In this document: in pieces, positions 7,447 to 14,118 of the stretch | How positions within the stretch are numbered: position 1 is the stretch's first letter | How the letters are laid out: each line of letters starts with the position of its first letter | NCBI GenBank assembly: GCA_046153875.1 | Contig: JBJXFE010000037.1 | Coordinates: 1-15,071 of the forward strand | Direction: 5' to 3' | Source: JBJXFE01 sp046153875 | GTDB taxonomy: Bacteria > Planctomycetota > Phycisphaerae > Phycisphaerales > UBA1924 | DNA length: 15,071 nucleotides | Position numbers and translations under genes: made by a program | Notes under the pieces: generated by a model | Databases searched by the model: none | The model's input: only the letters and a program-made list of their open reading frames with translations | What the model was told of the DNA's origin: nothing

Positions 7447-10400
7447 ACCGACCCGTCCCCCGATCGTCCCCCCCGCCTTCACCTTCGACCAGTCCTTGCG
7501 GCCGTCGTCCTGCTTGCCGGGGAGCGGGCCGTTGAGACGCAGGCACCCCTCGCCGAGGATGACGGAGAGGTCGCGCAGGAGCGCGGGCGTGGGGACCACG
7601 CTCCAGCCCTGGCCCACGGGGATCGGCACGGCGTGCTCGACGCCGGGCACCTGGACGAAGATGCGGAGAGGGACCGGCTTGAGCGCCGGTGAGTCCGCGG
7701 GGCCGGGCGCGGTCGCGGGAGTGGAGTTGGTCCCATTCGCGGAGCCGGCGCCGTTCTGGGCGTCCGCCGCGGCGGCGAGCGTCTCGCGGGCGCGGTCCAT
7801 GGCGGCGGTGCAGGCGCCGTCGAGGGCGACGCCGTCGAAGAGCACGTCCACCCAGCGGACGGCTTCTTTGGGCACGGCGTCGATGGGCAGCACGCGATCG
7901 ACGATGACCTGCGGCTCGCCGCGGGCGAGGTCCACCTCGCCGATGAGGAAGAGCATCGCGTCGCGCTGGATGAGGTGGCCGTAGCGGGCGAAGGGGTCGG
8001 TAAAGAGCACGCCCTCGACCGTGCCGGTGCGGTCCTCGATGGTGATCGCGGCCATGCGCTGCCCCGCGGAGCGACCCTGCTTGACGACGATCGGACGGAT
8101 GGCCTGCACGAGCCCGCCGAGGAGGACGCGCTTGCGGAGGGTGGTCTCCTTGATCTCGGCGGTCGGCGTGCAGCCCATGGCCGCGATCCACGCGGCCCAC
8201 TCATCGAGCGGGTGGCTGGAGACGTAGAAGCCCAGGGCTTCCTTCTCGTAGGCGAGCGTGTCGCGCTCGGACCAGGGGCTCGCGGGGGCGAGGGGCGCGG
8301 CGGGGCCGTGGGCGCCGGCGTGCCCGTTTGATCGGCCGTTGCCGTTGGCGGCGGGCGATTGGGGGGTCATGGGTGGCGGCCCGCCGAAGCCGAAAAGTGC
8401 GCCCTGCCCGCTGGCTTTGTCCTGAGCCGCCTTCGCGGCCGCCGCCATGGCGCGCTCGGTCGTGGCCACCATCGCCGCCCGCGACGCACGCCCGTGCAGC
8501 GAATCGAAGCACCCCGACTTGATCAGCGACTCGATCACCGCCTTGTTGATGACGCCCGGCGTGCGACCCAGCACGCGGTCGCAGAAGTCGAAGAGCGAAG
8601 AGTACGGCTTGGCGGCGTGAGATGGTGAGACGGTGAGACGGTGAGACGGTGCGGCGGATGAGTCTGGCGACTTTGTCTCTCCGTCTCTCAATCTCTCCGT
8701 CTCTTGGTTCCTCTCCGTGACCATCGCGGCGATGGCCTTCTCGCCCGCGCCCTTGATCGCCTTGAGCCCGAATCGCACGTGCCCGTGGAGGGCGTCGCGC
8801 GGCTCGCCCTCGGCGTAGACCACGGTGAAGTCGGATTGCGACAGGTTGACGTCCGGCGGACGGACCTCGACACCGACCTTGCCGTTGATGAAGCGCGTCC
8901 GCTTGCAGTCCTCGACGTAGGCGATCCAGTCGGCGATTTTGCCCGCGCCGGACTCGTACGTCAGGAACGCGGCCATGTACTGGTTGGGGAAGTACGTCTT
9001 GAGGTAGGCGGTCTGGTACGCGACGATCGCGTACCCCGTGCTGTGGCTCTTGTTGAAGCCGTAGCCGGCAAAACGGAGGATGAGCTCGAAGAGCTCCTCG
9101 GCCCGGGGCTTCGTGAGGCCGCTCTTCACGGCGCCCTCGATGAACCGCCCGCGCTCCGCGTCGATCTTCTTCTGCTGCTTCTTGCTGATGGCCTTGATGA
9201 GCGAGTACGCCGAGCGCAGCGGGATGCCGCCCAGTTCGTGGACGATCTGCATGACCTGTTCCTGGTAGACCATCACGCCGTACGTCTCGGCGGTGTGCTT
9301 GTCCACGATCGGGTGGACGCCGGGCACGGCCTCCTGCGCGTGCTTGCGCCGGTTGTAGTCGGGGATGAGGTCCATCGGCCCGGGCCGGAAGAGCGCGTTC
9401 GCCGCGATCAGGTCCTCGAGCCGGTCGGGCTTCATGTCCACGAGCAGGCGGCGCATGCCGCCGGACTCGAACTGGAAGACACCGGAAGTCTCGCCGCGCT
9501 TGAAGAGGTCAAAGACGCGCGGGTCGTCGCAGGTGAGGCGGTCGAGGTCGAGCGGATGTGGCAGAAGAGACGCAGAGACGGAGAGACGGAGAGACGGAGT
9601 GTCCGAGCCACCCGTGTTCTTTCCGAGTCTCTTCGTCTCTTCGTCTCTTCGTCTCTCGAAGTCCGCCCCGCGCCCGACGGCGCTCCAGATGGCCTCCTCC
9701 GCAAGCGTCTCCCGCACGAGCTTCTTGCACCGCTCGATCACCGAGATCGTGCGCAGGCCCAGGAAGTCCATCTTCAGCAGGCCCATCTTCTCGCACGTCG
9801 GTCCGTCCCACTGGGTGACGACGTCCTCGGCCGGCGCGTTGGCTGGGCGGTAGAGGGGGACGATCTCGTGCAGCGGGCGGGTGGCGACGATGACGCCCGC
9901 GGCATGGACCGACGCGTGGCGGGCCTGCCCCTCGAGCACGCGCGCGTTATCGATCACGCGCCGGACGCGCTCGTCGGAGTCGTACCACTTCTTCAGGTCC
10001 GGCTGCTGCTCCAGCGCCCGATCCAGCGTGATCCCCAGCTCCTCGGGCACGAGCTTCGCCAGCCGGTCGGCCTCGCCAAGGGGCACCTCGAGCACGCGGG
10101 CCACGTCGCGGATGGCGGCGCGGGCCTTGAGCGTCCCGAACGTGATGATCTGCGCGACGTGCCCGTACTTGCGGCGGACGTGCTCGATGACGCGGGCGCG
10201 TCCGTCCTGGCACATGTCGATGTCGATGTCGGGGTATTCGCTGCGGTCAGGGTCGGTGAAGCGCTCGAAGAGCAGGCCGTATTTCACCGGGCAGGCGTTG
10301 GAGAGGCCCAGCACATACCCGACCATCGTGCCGACGCCCGAGCCGCGGGCGAGGGCGGGCACGTCGTGGAGCCGGCCCCAGTTGACGAAATCCCAGACAA

Positions 10401-11700
10401 TCAGGAAGTACGCACTGATGCCCTTGTCGCAGAGGATGTTCAGCTCGCGGTCGAGGCGGGCGCGCAGCTCCGCCCGCCCCTCGCCGGCCTCGGGCCCGTA
10501 GCGCCACACGAACCCCGCCTCGGCCAGCGCCCGCAGCGTCTCGTCGCACTCGCGCCGGGCCGCGGCGAGCTCCTCGGCGGTCGGCTGCTTGCCGAAGGGC
10601 TCGACCTCGAAGCACGCACAAAACGCCGCGTGCCAGGCGCTCATGTCCCCGGCGTAGCGAGGATCATCCCACGCGGGCAGTCCCGCTCCCCCGTCGCGCG
10701 CCACCCGCTTCACACGCACCATCGGCGCGTGGCTCATGCCCAGCGGGAGCTCGAGCGCGCACGCCTCGGCCACGGCGATCGTGTTGTCGCACCCCTCGGC
10801 CCACGCCCGCCGGACCTCCTCGGGCTCGTCGTCGCACAGGGCCCGCATCTCGGCGGGCGATTTCACGTAGACCTGCGGCGGGTACCGCATCCGGTCCGGC
10901 TCGCTCTTGGCCTTCTGTGTCGAGATGCAGATGAGCGTGTCGTGCGCGTCGTGGTCCTCGGCCCTGAGGAAGTGGGCGTCGTTGTCCGCGAGCAGCGGAA
11001 GGTCGAGCTCCCGCGCCAGGCGCACGAGATGCTTGAGGATCGCGTTCTGCTCCGGGACGTGGCGCTGGAGCTCGATGTAGAAGCGGGGAAGAGACGGAGA
11101 GACGGAGAGACGGAGAGACGAAGCAGGAGCGCCACGCCCACTCCCGCCGCCGAAGACCTCGGCGTGCCATCGGGCGCTCTCGACGGCCGCGTCCCAGGAT
11201 TCGGCGCGGCCGGTGCGTTCGAAGGCGAGCAGGTGGTCGCCGATCTCGCTGCCCAGGTGCCCATTGACGGCGATGAGCCCGTCCGCGTGGGCGGCGAGCA
11301 ACTCCCGGTCGATGCGCGGCTTGTAGTAGAACCCGGTGAGGTAGGCCTCGGAGGAGAGCTTGAGCAGGTTGCTCCAACCCGTCGCGTTTGTCGCGAGAAG
11401 GACGAGGTGGTAGCCGCCCTCGCCGCCGCCGGTGTACGTCCGATCATGCCGCGGTCGGCCCGGCGGGGTGACGTACGCCTCGACCCCCAGGACGGGCTTG
11501 ATCCCGGCGTTTCGGCAGGCCTGGTAGAAGGCGACCGCGCCGAAGAGGTTTCCGTGATCGGTGATGCCCACGGCGGACATCCCAAGCTCACACACCCGCT
11601 CCACGAGCCGATCAATGCGGTTCCCGCCGTCCAGGAGCGAGAACTCGGTGTGGAGGTGCAGGTGGACGAAGGATTCTGTATGGCCTGTCGGTGGGGCCAT
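7435..11700 (-). CDS. dnaE: DNA polymerase III alpha subunit, with three in-frame repeat insertions
   Basis: A 1421-aa replicative DNA polymerase (family C). The N-terminal PHP domain opens with FVHLHLHTEFSLLDGG (His13, 15 and 17) and continues through GITDHGNLFGAV and GVEAYV to NDAH (Asp241, His243). The polymerase active site is intact: YPDIDIDMCQDGRARV (catalytic Asp about 493 and 495) and KMDFLGL (Asp645). GVFQFESGGMRRLL and FNKSHSTGYAIVAYQTAYLK follow. An OB-type domain (RVLLGGLVQAIRPIVVKQGR, then VEGVLFTDPFARYG) precedes an Ala/Pro-rich linker and a C-terminal extension. It is longer than E. coli DnaE (1160 aa), partly because of low-complexity insertions near residues 190-206, 680-715 and 995-1029, encoded by AGAGACGG-type repeats. 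The start at ATG (complement of 11698-11700) is chosen because homology begins a few residues later; the frame is open to a GTG at 11802. The 3' end overlaps ubiX by 12 bp. Confidence 0.96.
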   Translation of the reverse strand: MAPPTGHTESFVHLHLHTEFSLLDGGNRIDRLVERVCELGMSAVGITDHGNLFGAVAFYQACRNAGIKPVLGVEAYVTPPGRPRHDRTYTGGGEGGYHLVLLATNATGWSNLLKLSSEAYLTGFYYKPRIDRELLAAHADGLIAVNGHLGSEIGDHLLAFERTGRAESWDAAVESARWHAEVFGGGSGRGAPASSLRLSVSPSLPRFYIELQRHVPEQNAILKHLVRLARELDLPLLADNDAHFLRAEDHDAHDTLICISTQKAKSEPDRMRYPPQVYVKSPAEMRALCDDEPEEVRRAWAEGCDNTIAVAEACALELPLGMSHAPMVRVKRVARDGGAGLPAWDDPRYAGDMSAWHAAFCACFEVEPFGKQPTAEELAAARRECDETLRALAEAGFVWRYGPEAGEGRAELRARLDRELNILCDKGISAYFLIVWDFVNWGRLHDVPALARGSGVGTMVGYVLGLSNACPVKYGLLFERFTDPDRSEYPDIDIDMCQDGRARVIEHVRRKYGHVAQIITFGTLKARAAIRDVARVLEVPLGEADRLAKLVPEELGITLDRALEQQPDLKKWYDSDERVRRVIDNARVLEGQARHASVHAAGVIVATRPLHEIVPLYRPANAPAEDVVTQWDGPTCEKMGLLKMDFLGLRTISVIERCKKLVRETLAEEAIWSAVGRGADFERRRDEETKRLGKNTGGSDTPSLRLSVSASLLPHPLDLDRLTCDDPRVFDLFKRGETSGVFQFESGGMRRLLVDMKPDRLEDLIAANALFRPGPMDLIPDYNRRKHAQEAVPGVHPIVDKHTAETYGVMVYQEQVMQIVHELGGIPLRSAYSLIKAISKKQQKKIDAERGRFIEGAVKSGLTKPRAEELFELILRFAGYGFNKSHSTGYAIVAYQTAYLKTYFPNQYMAAFLTYESGAGKIADWIAYVEDCKRTRFINGKVGVEVRPPDVNLSQSDFTVVYAEGEPRDALHGHVRFGLKAIKGAGEKAIAAMVTERNQETERLRDGETKSPDSSAAPSHRLTVSPSHAAKPYSSLFDFCDRVLGRTPGVINKAVIESLIKSGCFDSLHGRASRAAMVATTERAMAAAAKAAQDKASGQGALFGFGGPPPMTPQSPAANGNGRSNGHAGAHGPAAPLAPASPWSERDTLAYEKEALGFYVSSHPLDEWAAWIAAMGCTPTAEIKETTLRKRVLLGGLVQAIRPIVVKQGRSAGQRMAAITIEDRTGTVEGVLFTDPFARYGHLIQRDAMLFLIGEVDLARGEPQVIVDRVLPIDAVPKEAVRWVDVLFDGVALDGACTAAMDRARETLAAAADAQNGAGSANGTNSTPATAPGPADSPALKPVPLRIFVQVPGVEHAVPIPVGQGWSVVPTPALLRDLSVILGEGCLRLNGPLPGKQDDGRKDWSKVKAGGTIGGRVGSGA
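8617..8706. repeat. inverted array of 8-nt repeats in dnaE (site A)
   Basis: The left arm has four units of GTGAGACG type (8617-8651, one reading GTGAGATG). After about 22 nt, the right arm has four units of CGTCTCTC/CGTCTCTT type (8674-8706). The arms pair along most of their length with about one mismatch per unit, so a hairpin of about 32 bp with imperfections is possible in DNA or mRNA. In dnaE it encodes ETERLRDGETK on one arm and SHRLTVSPSH on the other, between the conserved segments before and after (IAAMVTERN and SSLFDFCDRV). Confidence 0.85.
9566..9658. repeat. inverted array of 8-nt repeats in dnaE (site B)
   Basis: The left arm (9566-9599) is four units of AGAGACGG (one AGAGACGC). 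The loop is about 24 nt. The right arm (9624-9658) is four units whose reverse complement is AGAGACGA, so the arms pair nearly perfectly apart from G:T at each unit joint. In dnaE it encodes FERRRDEETKRL and SLRLSVSASLL, just before the conserved LDLDRLTCDDPRVFDLF segment. Confidence 0.88.
11090..11122. repeat. single array of 8-nt repeats in dnaE (site C)
   Basis: Four tandem units of AGAGACGG (the last AGAGACGA) with no facing arm nearby. It lies in the PHP-domain part of dnaE and encodes SSLRLSVSPSL, directly before the conserved FYIELQRH segment. It is the same unit and the same reading frame as one arm of sites A and B, so it may be a half-element left after loss of the other arm. Confidence 0.85.
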
Positions 11701-11871
11701 GGCGTCGCGGTTCCCAATCCATTGAGCCGATCGTCGCTCTTGTGGCAGCCGGAAGTCTACCCGGTTTGCCAAAGGGCCTGATCGAGCCGACATGGTGTCC
11801 ACGAACGGCGCTTCCGTCGCATGACATTCCGGCGGGGCACGGCAAAGTTGTTCAAGACCATGAAACCGTGG

Positions 11872-11900
11872 GTGACTTCGCGTCGGAGTTGAGGTACTAT
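11872..11900 (+). promoter_or_regulatory. promoter of the PEP-CTERM protein gene
   Basis: GTGACT (11872-11877) and TACTAT (11895-11900) are separated by exactly 17 bp, each with four or five matches to the sigma-70 consensus. Transcription would start near 11907, giving a leader of about 85 nt before the GTG at 11992. The rest of the 291-nt gap between dnaE and this gene shows no gene and no other clear structure; the dnaE promoter was not identified. Confidence 0.5.
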
Positions 11901-11991
11901 TGTGTGCCCCGTGACCAGGCGGGGGAAGCTCGAGTGTGTTTGGTCGTCCCGGCTGGTGTCCCGGGGCGACGCAGGGGTGGGAGAACTCAGC

Positions 11992-12711
11992 GTGAGATTC
12001 GTTTGTTCCGCCCTTATCGGGTCGCTGGCGTTGTCTTCAGTGGCGGCCGCGGACACGGTCGGCCTTGACTTCGCGGGCACGGGCTCCGGGCGCGCCGTGC
12101 GCATGACGCTCGCCTCGAACAGCCAGAATGTGTTCGCGGGCCAGCTGTTCCACATGGCCTCCGGCGGCAACGGGGCGTTGGCCAGCCTGAACGGCACCAC
12201 GTTCGTGACGTTCTGCGCTGACGCGAGTCAGTACGTCAACACCAGCGAAGTTCCACTGACCTACACGTCGACCGCGATCTCGAACCTTCCCCAATCGGCC
12301 GGCTACCCGGCGATGGGCGCGGTGAAAGCCCAGGCGGTGTACGACCTCTTCGCCGCGGCCGGCTCGGCGCAGGTGGCGGCCGGAGCGAACTCCGACTTCG
12401 CGGCGGCGTTCCAGATCGCGCTGTGGGAGATCATCTACGACTACTCCGGCGCCGACTCCAGCCTGAACTCCAACAGCGGCACGATGCAGGTGCGTACGAC
12501 CGGCGGGCAGGCACTCTCGGGCGCGATCTTCACCTACTTGGACAACTTCTTCAACGCGATCAATACCACGACGGCCGGTCAGAACGGGCTGATCGGGCTG
12601 GCCTCGCTGCAGGGCCAGGATCAGATTGTCCTGATCCCGCTGCCGAGCGCGGCTCTCCTCGGCCTCGGCGGTCTCGGGCTCATCGCGGTGGCGCGCCGCC
12701 GCTTCCGCTGA
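11992..12711 (+). CDS. secreted PEP-CTERM-type surface protein with possible thioester-like domain
   Basis: A 239-aa exported protein. The start is GTG 11992, with GGGAGAA 7 nt upstream; an in-frame start at 11902 would fall before the predicted transcription start. Residues 1-20 form a signal peptide with likely cleavage after SSVAAA. The mature part is Ala/Ser/Asn-rich. It contains FVTFCADASQY (Cys75) and, about 65 residues later, AAFQIALWEIIYDYSG (Gln141). A Cys followed by a Q-x-A-hydrophobic-W motif recalls Cys-Gln thioester domains of surface adhesins, but the match is loose. The C-terminus PLPSAALLGLGGLGLIAVARRR is a PEP-CTERM-type sorting signal (a short motif, a membrane helix, then Arg residues), recognised by exosortase for surface attachment. 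The core reads PLPSA rather than VPEPS. No exosortase gene is in view. It is a single-gene unit bounded by a promoter and a terminator. Confidence 0.88.
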   Translation: MRFVCSALIGSLALSSVAAADTVGLDFAGTGSGRAVRMTLASNSQNVFAGQLFHMASGGNGALASLNGTTFVTFCADASQYVNTSEVPLTYTSTAISNLPQSAGYPAMGAVKAQAVYDLFAAAGSAQVAAGANSDFAAAFQIALWEIIYDYSGADSSLNSNSGTMQVRTTGGQALSGAIFTYLDNFFNAINTTTAGQNGLIGLASLQGQDQIVLIPLPSAALLGLGGLGLIAVARRRFR

Positions 12712-12741
12712 AGCCCCGCTTCACGACGAATCACCAGAGGG

Positions 12742-12772
12742 CGGACGCTCGCAGGAGCGTCCGTTTTTTTTT
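12742..12772 (+). terminator. intrinsic terminator of the PEP-CTERM gene
   Basis: A perfect 9-bp stem, CGGACGCTC (12742-12750) with GAGCGTCCG (12755-12763), has a GCAG loop and is followed by nine T (12764-12772). It lies 31 nt after the stop codon and 39 nt before the next gene. Confidence 0.95.
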
Positions 12773-12796
12773 CCGGGATCGAAAGCGCGTCCGAAA

Positions 12797-12806
12797 CCTA
12801 CGATCA
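12797..12806 (+). promoter_or_regulatory. CCTACGATCA motif, candidate -10 of a leaderless gene
   Basis: TACGAT (12799-12804) ends 6 nt before the GTG at 12811, so transcription would begin at or near the start codon. There is no purine-rich ribosome-binding site between them. The same 10-mer lies upstream of ubiX. No clear -35 is seen; the terminator T-run occupies the area just upstream. Confidence 0.45.
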
Positions 12807-12810
12807 CACC

Positions 12811-13113
12811 GTGGACGCGCCCTGGGCCGCATCCTTGCGGGAGCAGTGGGCCGCGGGGCGGCGGCGTGTGGGCGGTATCGCCGCACGCCGGGCGTCGCGC
12901 GTCGAGCGGGCCGTCGCGCTGCTGGTGCGCGGCGTGGCGCTGATCGTCGCTCTGGCGGTGTTCGTGCTGCTGCTCATCGTCGCGGTCCCGCTCGCGATCA
13001 TCGCGGCGGCGGTGACCCGCATCCGGCGTTCGCTGCGGGGGCTGCACGAGCCGAACGGCCGCCTGGATGGGCGGCGGAACGTGCGCGTCATCACGCCCGA
13101 CAAACCGGTGTGA
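12811..13113 (+). CDS. small single-pass membrane protein, hypothetical
   Basis: A 100-aa protein from GTG 12811 to TGA 13111-13113. It has a basic N-terminal part (RRRVGGIAARRASRVERA), one long hydrophobic helix at about residues 41-68 (Val/Leu/Ile/Ala only, with one Phe and one Pro) and a basic tail (TRIRRSLRGLHEPNGR). No catalytic motif is seen and I recognise no family. The basic residues on both sides leave the topology open. It is convergent with the pseudopilin gene, with only 3 nt between stop codons. Support comes from the membrane helix, the high-GC codon pattern and the promoter-like motif placed exactly before the start. Confidence 0.7.
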   Translation: MDAPWAASLREQWAAGRRRVGGIAARRASRVERAVALLVRGVALIVALAVFVLLLIVAVPLAIIAAAVTRIRRSLRGLHEPNGRLDGRRNVRVITPDKPV

Positions 13114-13116
13114 GCA

Positions 13117-14058
13117 TCAGTTCGGCAGCGGCGGCGGGTCGTCGTCCACGCCGGTGCCGCTGAAGTAGCGGTTGGTGGGCATGTTGCCGGGCGAGCCGAA
13201 CGTCTCGTACGTGCCGTCCGGGCGGACGCGGTACCCCAGCGCGTCCAGCGTCATCAGTTTCGCGTGGGCGTCCGTGAAGAGCACGTTGAGCCGGCGCTGG
13301 TGACGCGGGTCCGCGCCGTTGCGGTACGGGCTGCTGGCCATGTCGCTCTGCGGCGTGAGGCGCGGCGGATCGATCGTGAGCGCCTCGTTGCCGAGCTCCG
13401 CCTCGCTGGTCCCGTCGTTGCTGTACGGCAGGCGGGCCTCGGGCGGGAAGGAGCAGGCCGTGCCCATCGAGTCGGCGCCGATCACGGTGTCGGACGCCAC
13501 CATGATGCGGGAGCGGCGGACGGGGAAGTTGTGGAACCGGCCGTTCGTCTGTCGCGAGTTGCCGAGGAACTGGTAGTTGTACCCGTACGCGGCGTTGCGT
13601 TCGTCGGTCCAGTCCGCGACGGATGGGCAGACGAACACGCGGCTGTCGTAATCCTGGCGGCCGGTGTCGGTCCTCGGCTCATGATGGGGCCAGATGCCGA
13701 CGTACGCGCCCATGCGGGCGATCCAGGCGGGCCGGAACTTCATCCCGTTGCCCACGTCGTACCAGTTGGCCGGGTTGTTCACGCCGCCGGGCAGGTTCGG
13801 CGGGCGGTGCGGGACCATCACGTCGCGGTTTTCGTCGGCGTAGGCGTTCCACCCCATCGACAGCTGCCGCAGGTTCGACAGGCACAGGACCGACCGCCCG
13901 CTTTCGCGTGCGGAGCCCAGCGCCGGCAGGATGATGCCGATGAGGAGCGCGATGATCGCGATGACCACGAGCAGTTCGATCAGGGTGAAGGCCCGGCGGC
14001 AGGGCCGCGGTGTGGCGTCGGATGTGACGCGGGCCGGCGCACCGGTCGGGGCGTTCAT
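13117..14058 (-). CDS. type II pseudopilin-like protein (prepilin N-terminal domain, H-X9-DG-like)
   Basis: A 313-aa protein with a type IV prepilin-type start. A basic leader ends RRA, then FTLIELLVVIAIIALLIGII at residues 24-43, with Phe24 as the first mature residue and Glu28 at +5. The residue before the cleavage site is Ala where Gly is standard; RRAFTLIEL is frequent in planctomycetes. The N-terminal helix is followed by RSVLCLSNLRQLSMGWNAYA, as in the large planctomycete families of such proteins. Near the C-terminus, His253 and Asp263 in HQRRLNVLFTDAHAKLM form the H-X9-DG motif with Ala in place of Gly. A prepilin peptidase would cleave it, and it would sit in the inner membrane or a pseudopilus of a type II secretion-like machine. 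Start: ATG complementary to 14056-14058, 6 nt after a -10-like box and without a ribosome-binding site, so possibly leaderless. Confidence 0.9.
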   Translation of the reverse strand: MNAPTGAPARVTSDATPRPCRRAFTLIELLVVIAIIALLIGIILPALGSARESGRSVLCLSNLRQLSMGWNAYADENRDVMVPHRPPNLPGGVNNPANWYDVGNGMKFRPAWIARMGAYVGIWPHHEPRTDTGRQDYDSRVFVCPSVADWTDERNAAYGYNYQFLGNSRQTNGRFHNFPVRRSRIMVASDTVIGADSMGTACSFPPEARLPYSNDGTSEAELGNEALTIDPPRLTPQSDMASSPYRNGADPRHQRRLNVLFTDAHAKLMTLDALGYRVRPDGTYETFGSPGNMPTNRYFSGTGVDDDPPPLPN

Positions 14059-14064
14059 GTCAAC

Positions 14065-14092
14065 ACCATACCCGACCCGGCGCAGCGCACAA
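14065..14092 (-). promoter_or_regulatory. candidate promoter of the pseudopilin gene
   Basis: On the - strand, TTGTGC (14087-14092) and TATGGT (14065-14070) are separated by 16 bp. The -10 box ends 6 nt before the ATG at 14058, which would put the transcription start at the start codon. It lies in the 60-nt gap after the methyltransferase gene. Confidence 0.4.
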
Positions 14093-14118
14093 GCGTTTTC
14101 GGAGCTCGCCCGCCGCGG

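Noticed and set aside
9566..9658. CRISPR array
   Set aside because: The repeat units are 8 nt, contiguous and without unique spacers, and are arranged as inverted arms inside a coding frame.
8704..11781. Long + strand open frame of 1025 codons antisense to dnaE
   Set aside because: It lies wholly against a polymerase gene with intact catalytic motifs; its Val/Leu/Arg/Gly-rich product without motifs is typical of the reverse reading of high-GC genes.
11902..11991. Longer N-terminus for the PEP-CTERM protein starting at 11902
   Set aside because: It would precede the predicted transcription start and bury the signal peptide; GTG 11992 has a good ribosome-binding site and begins the signal peptide.
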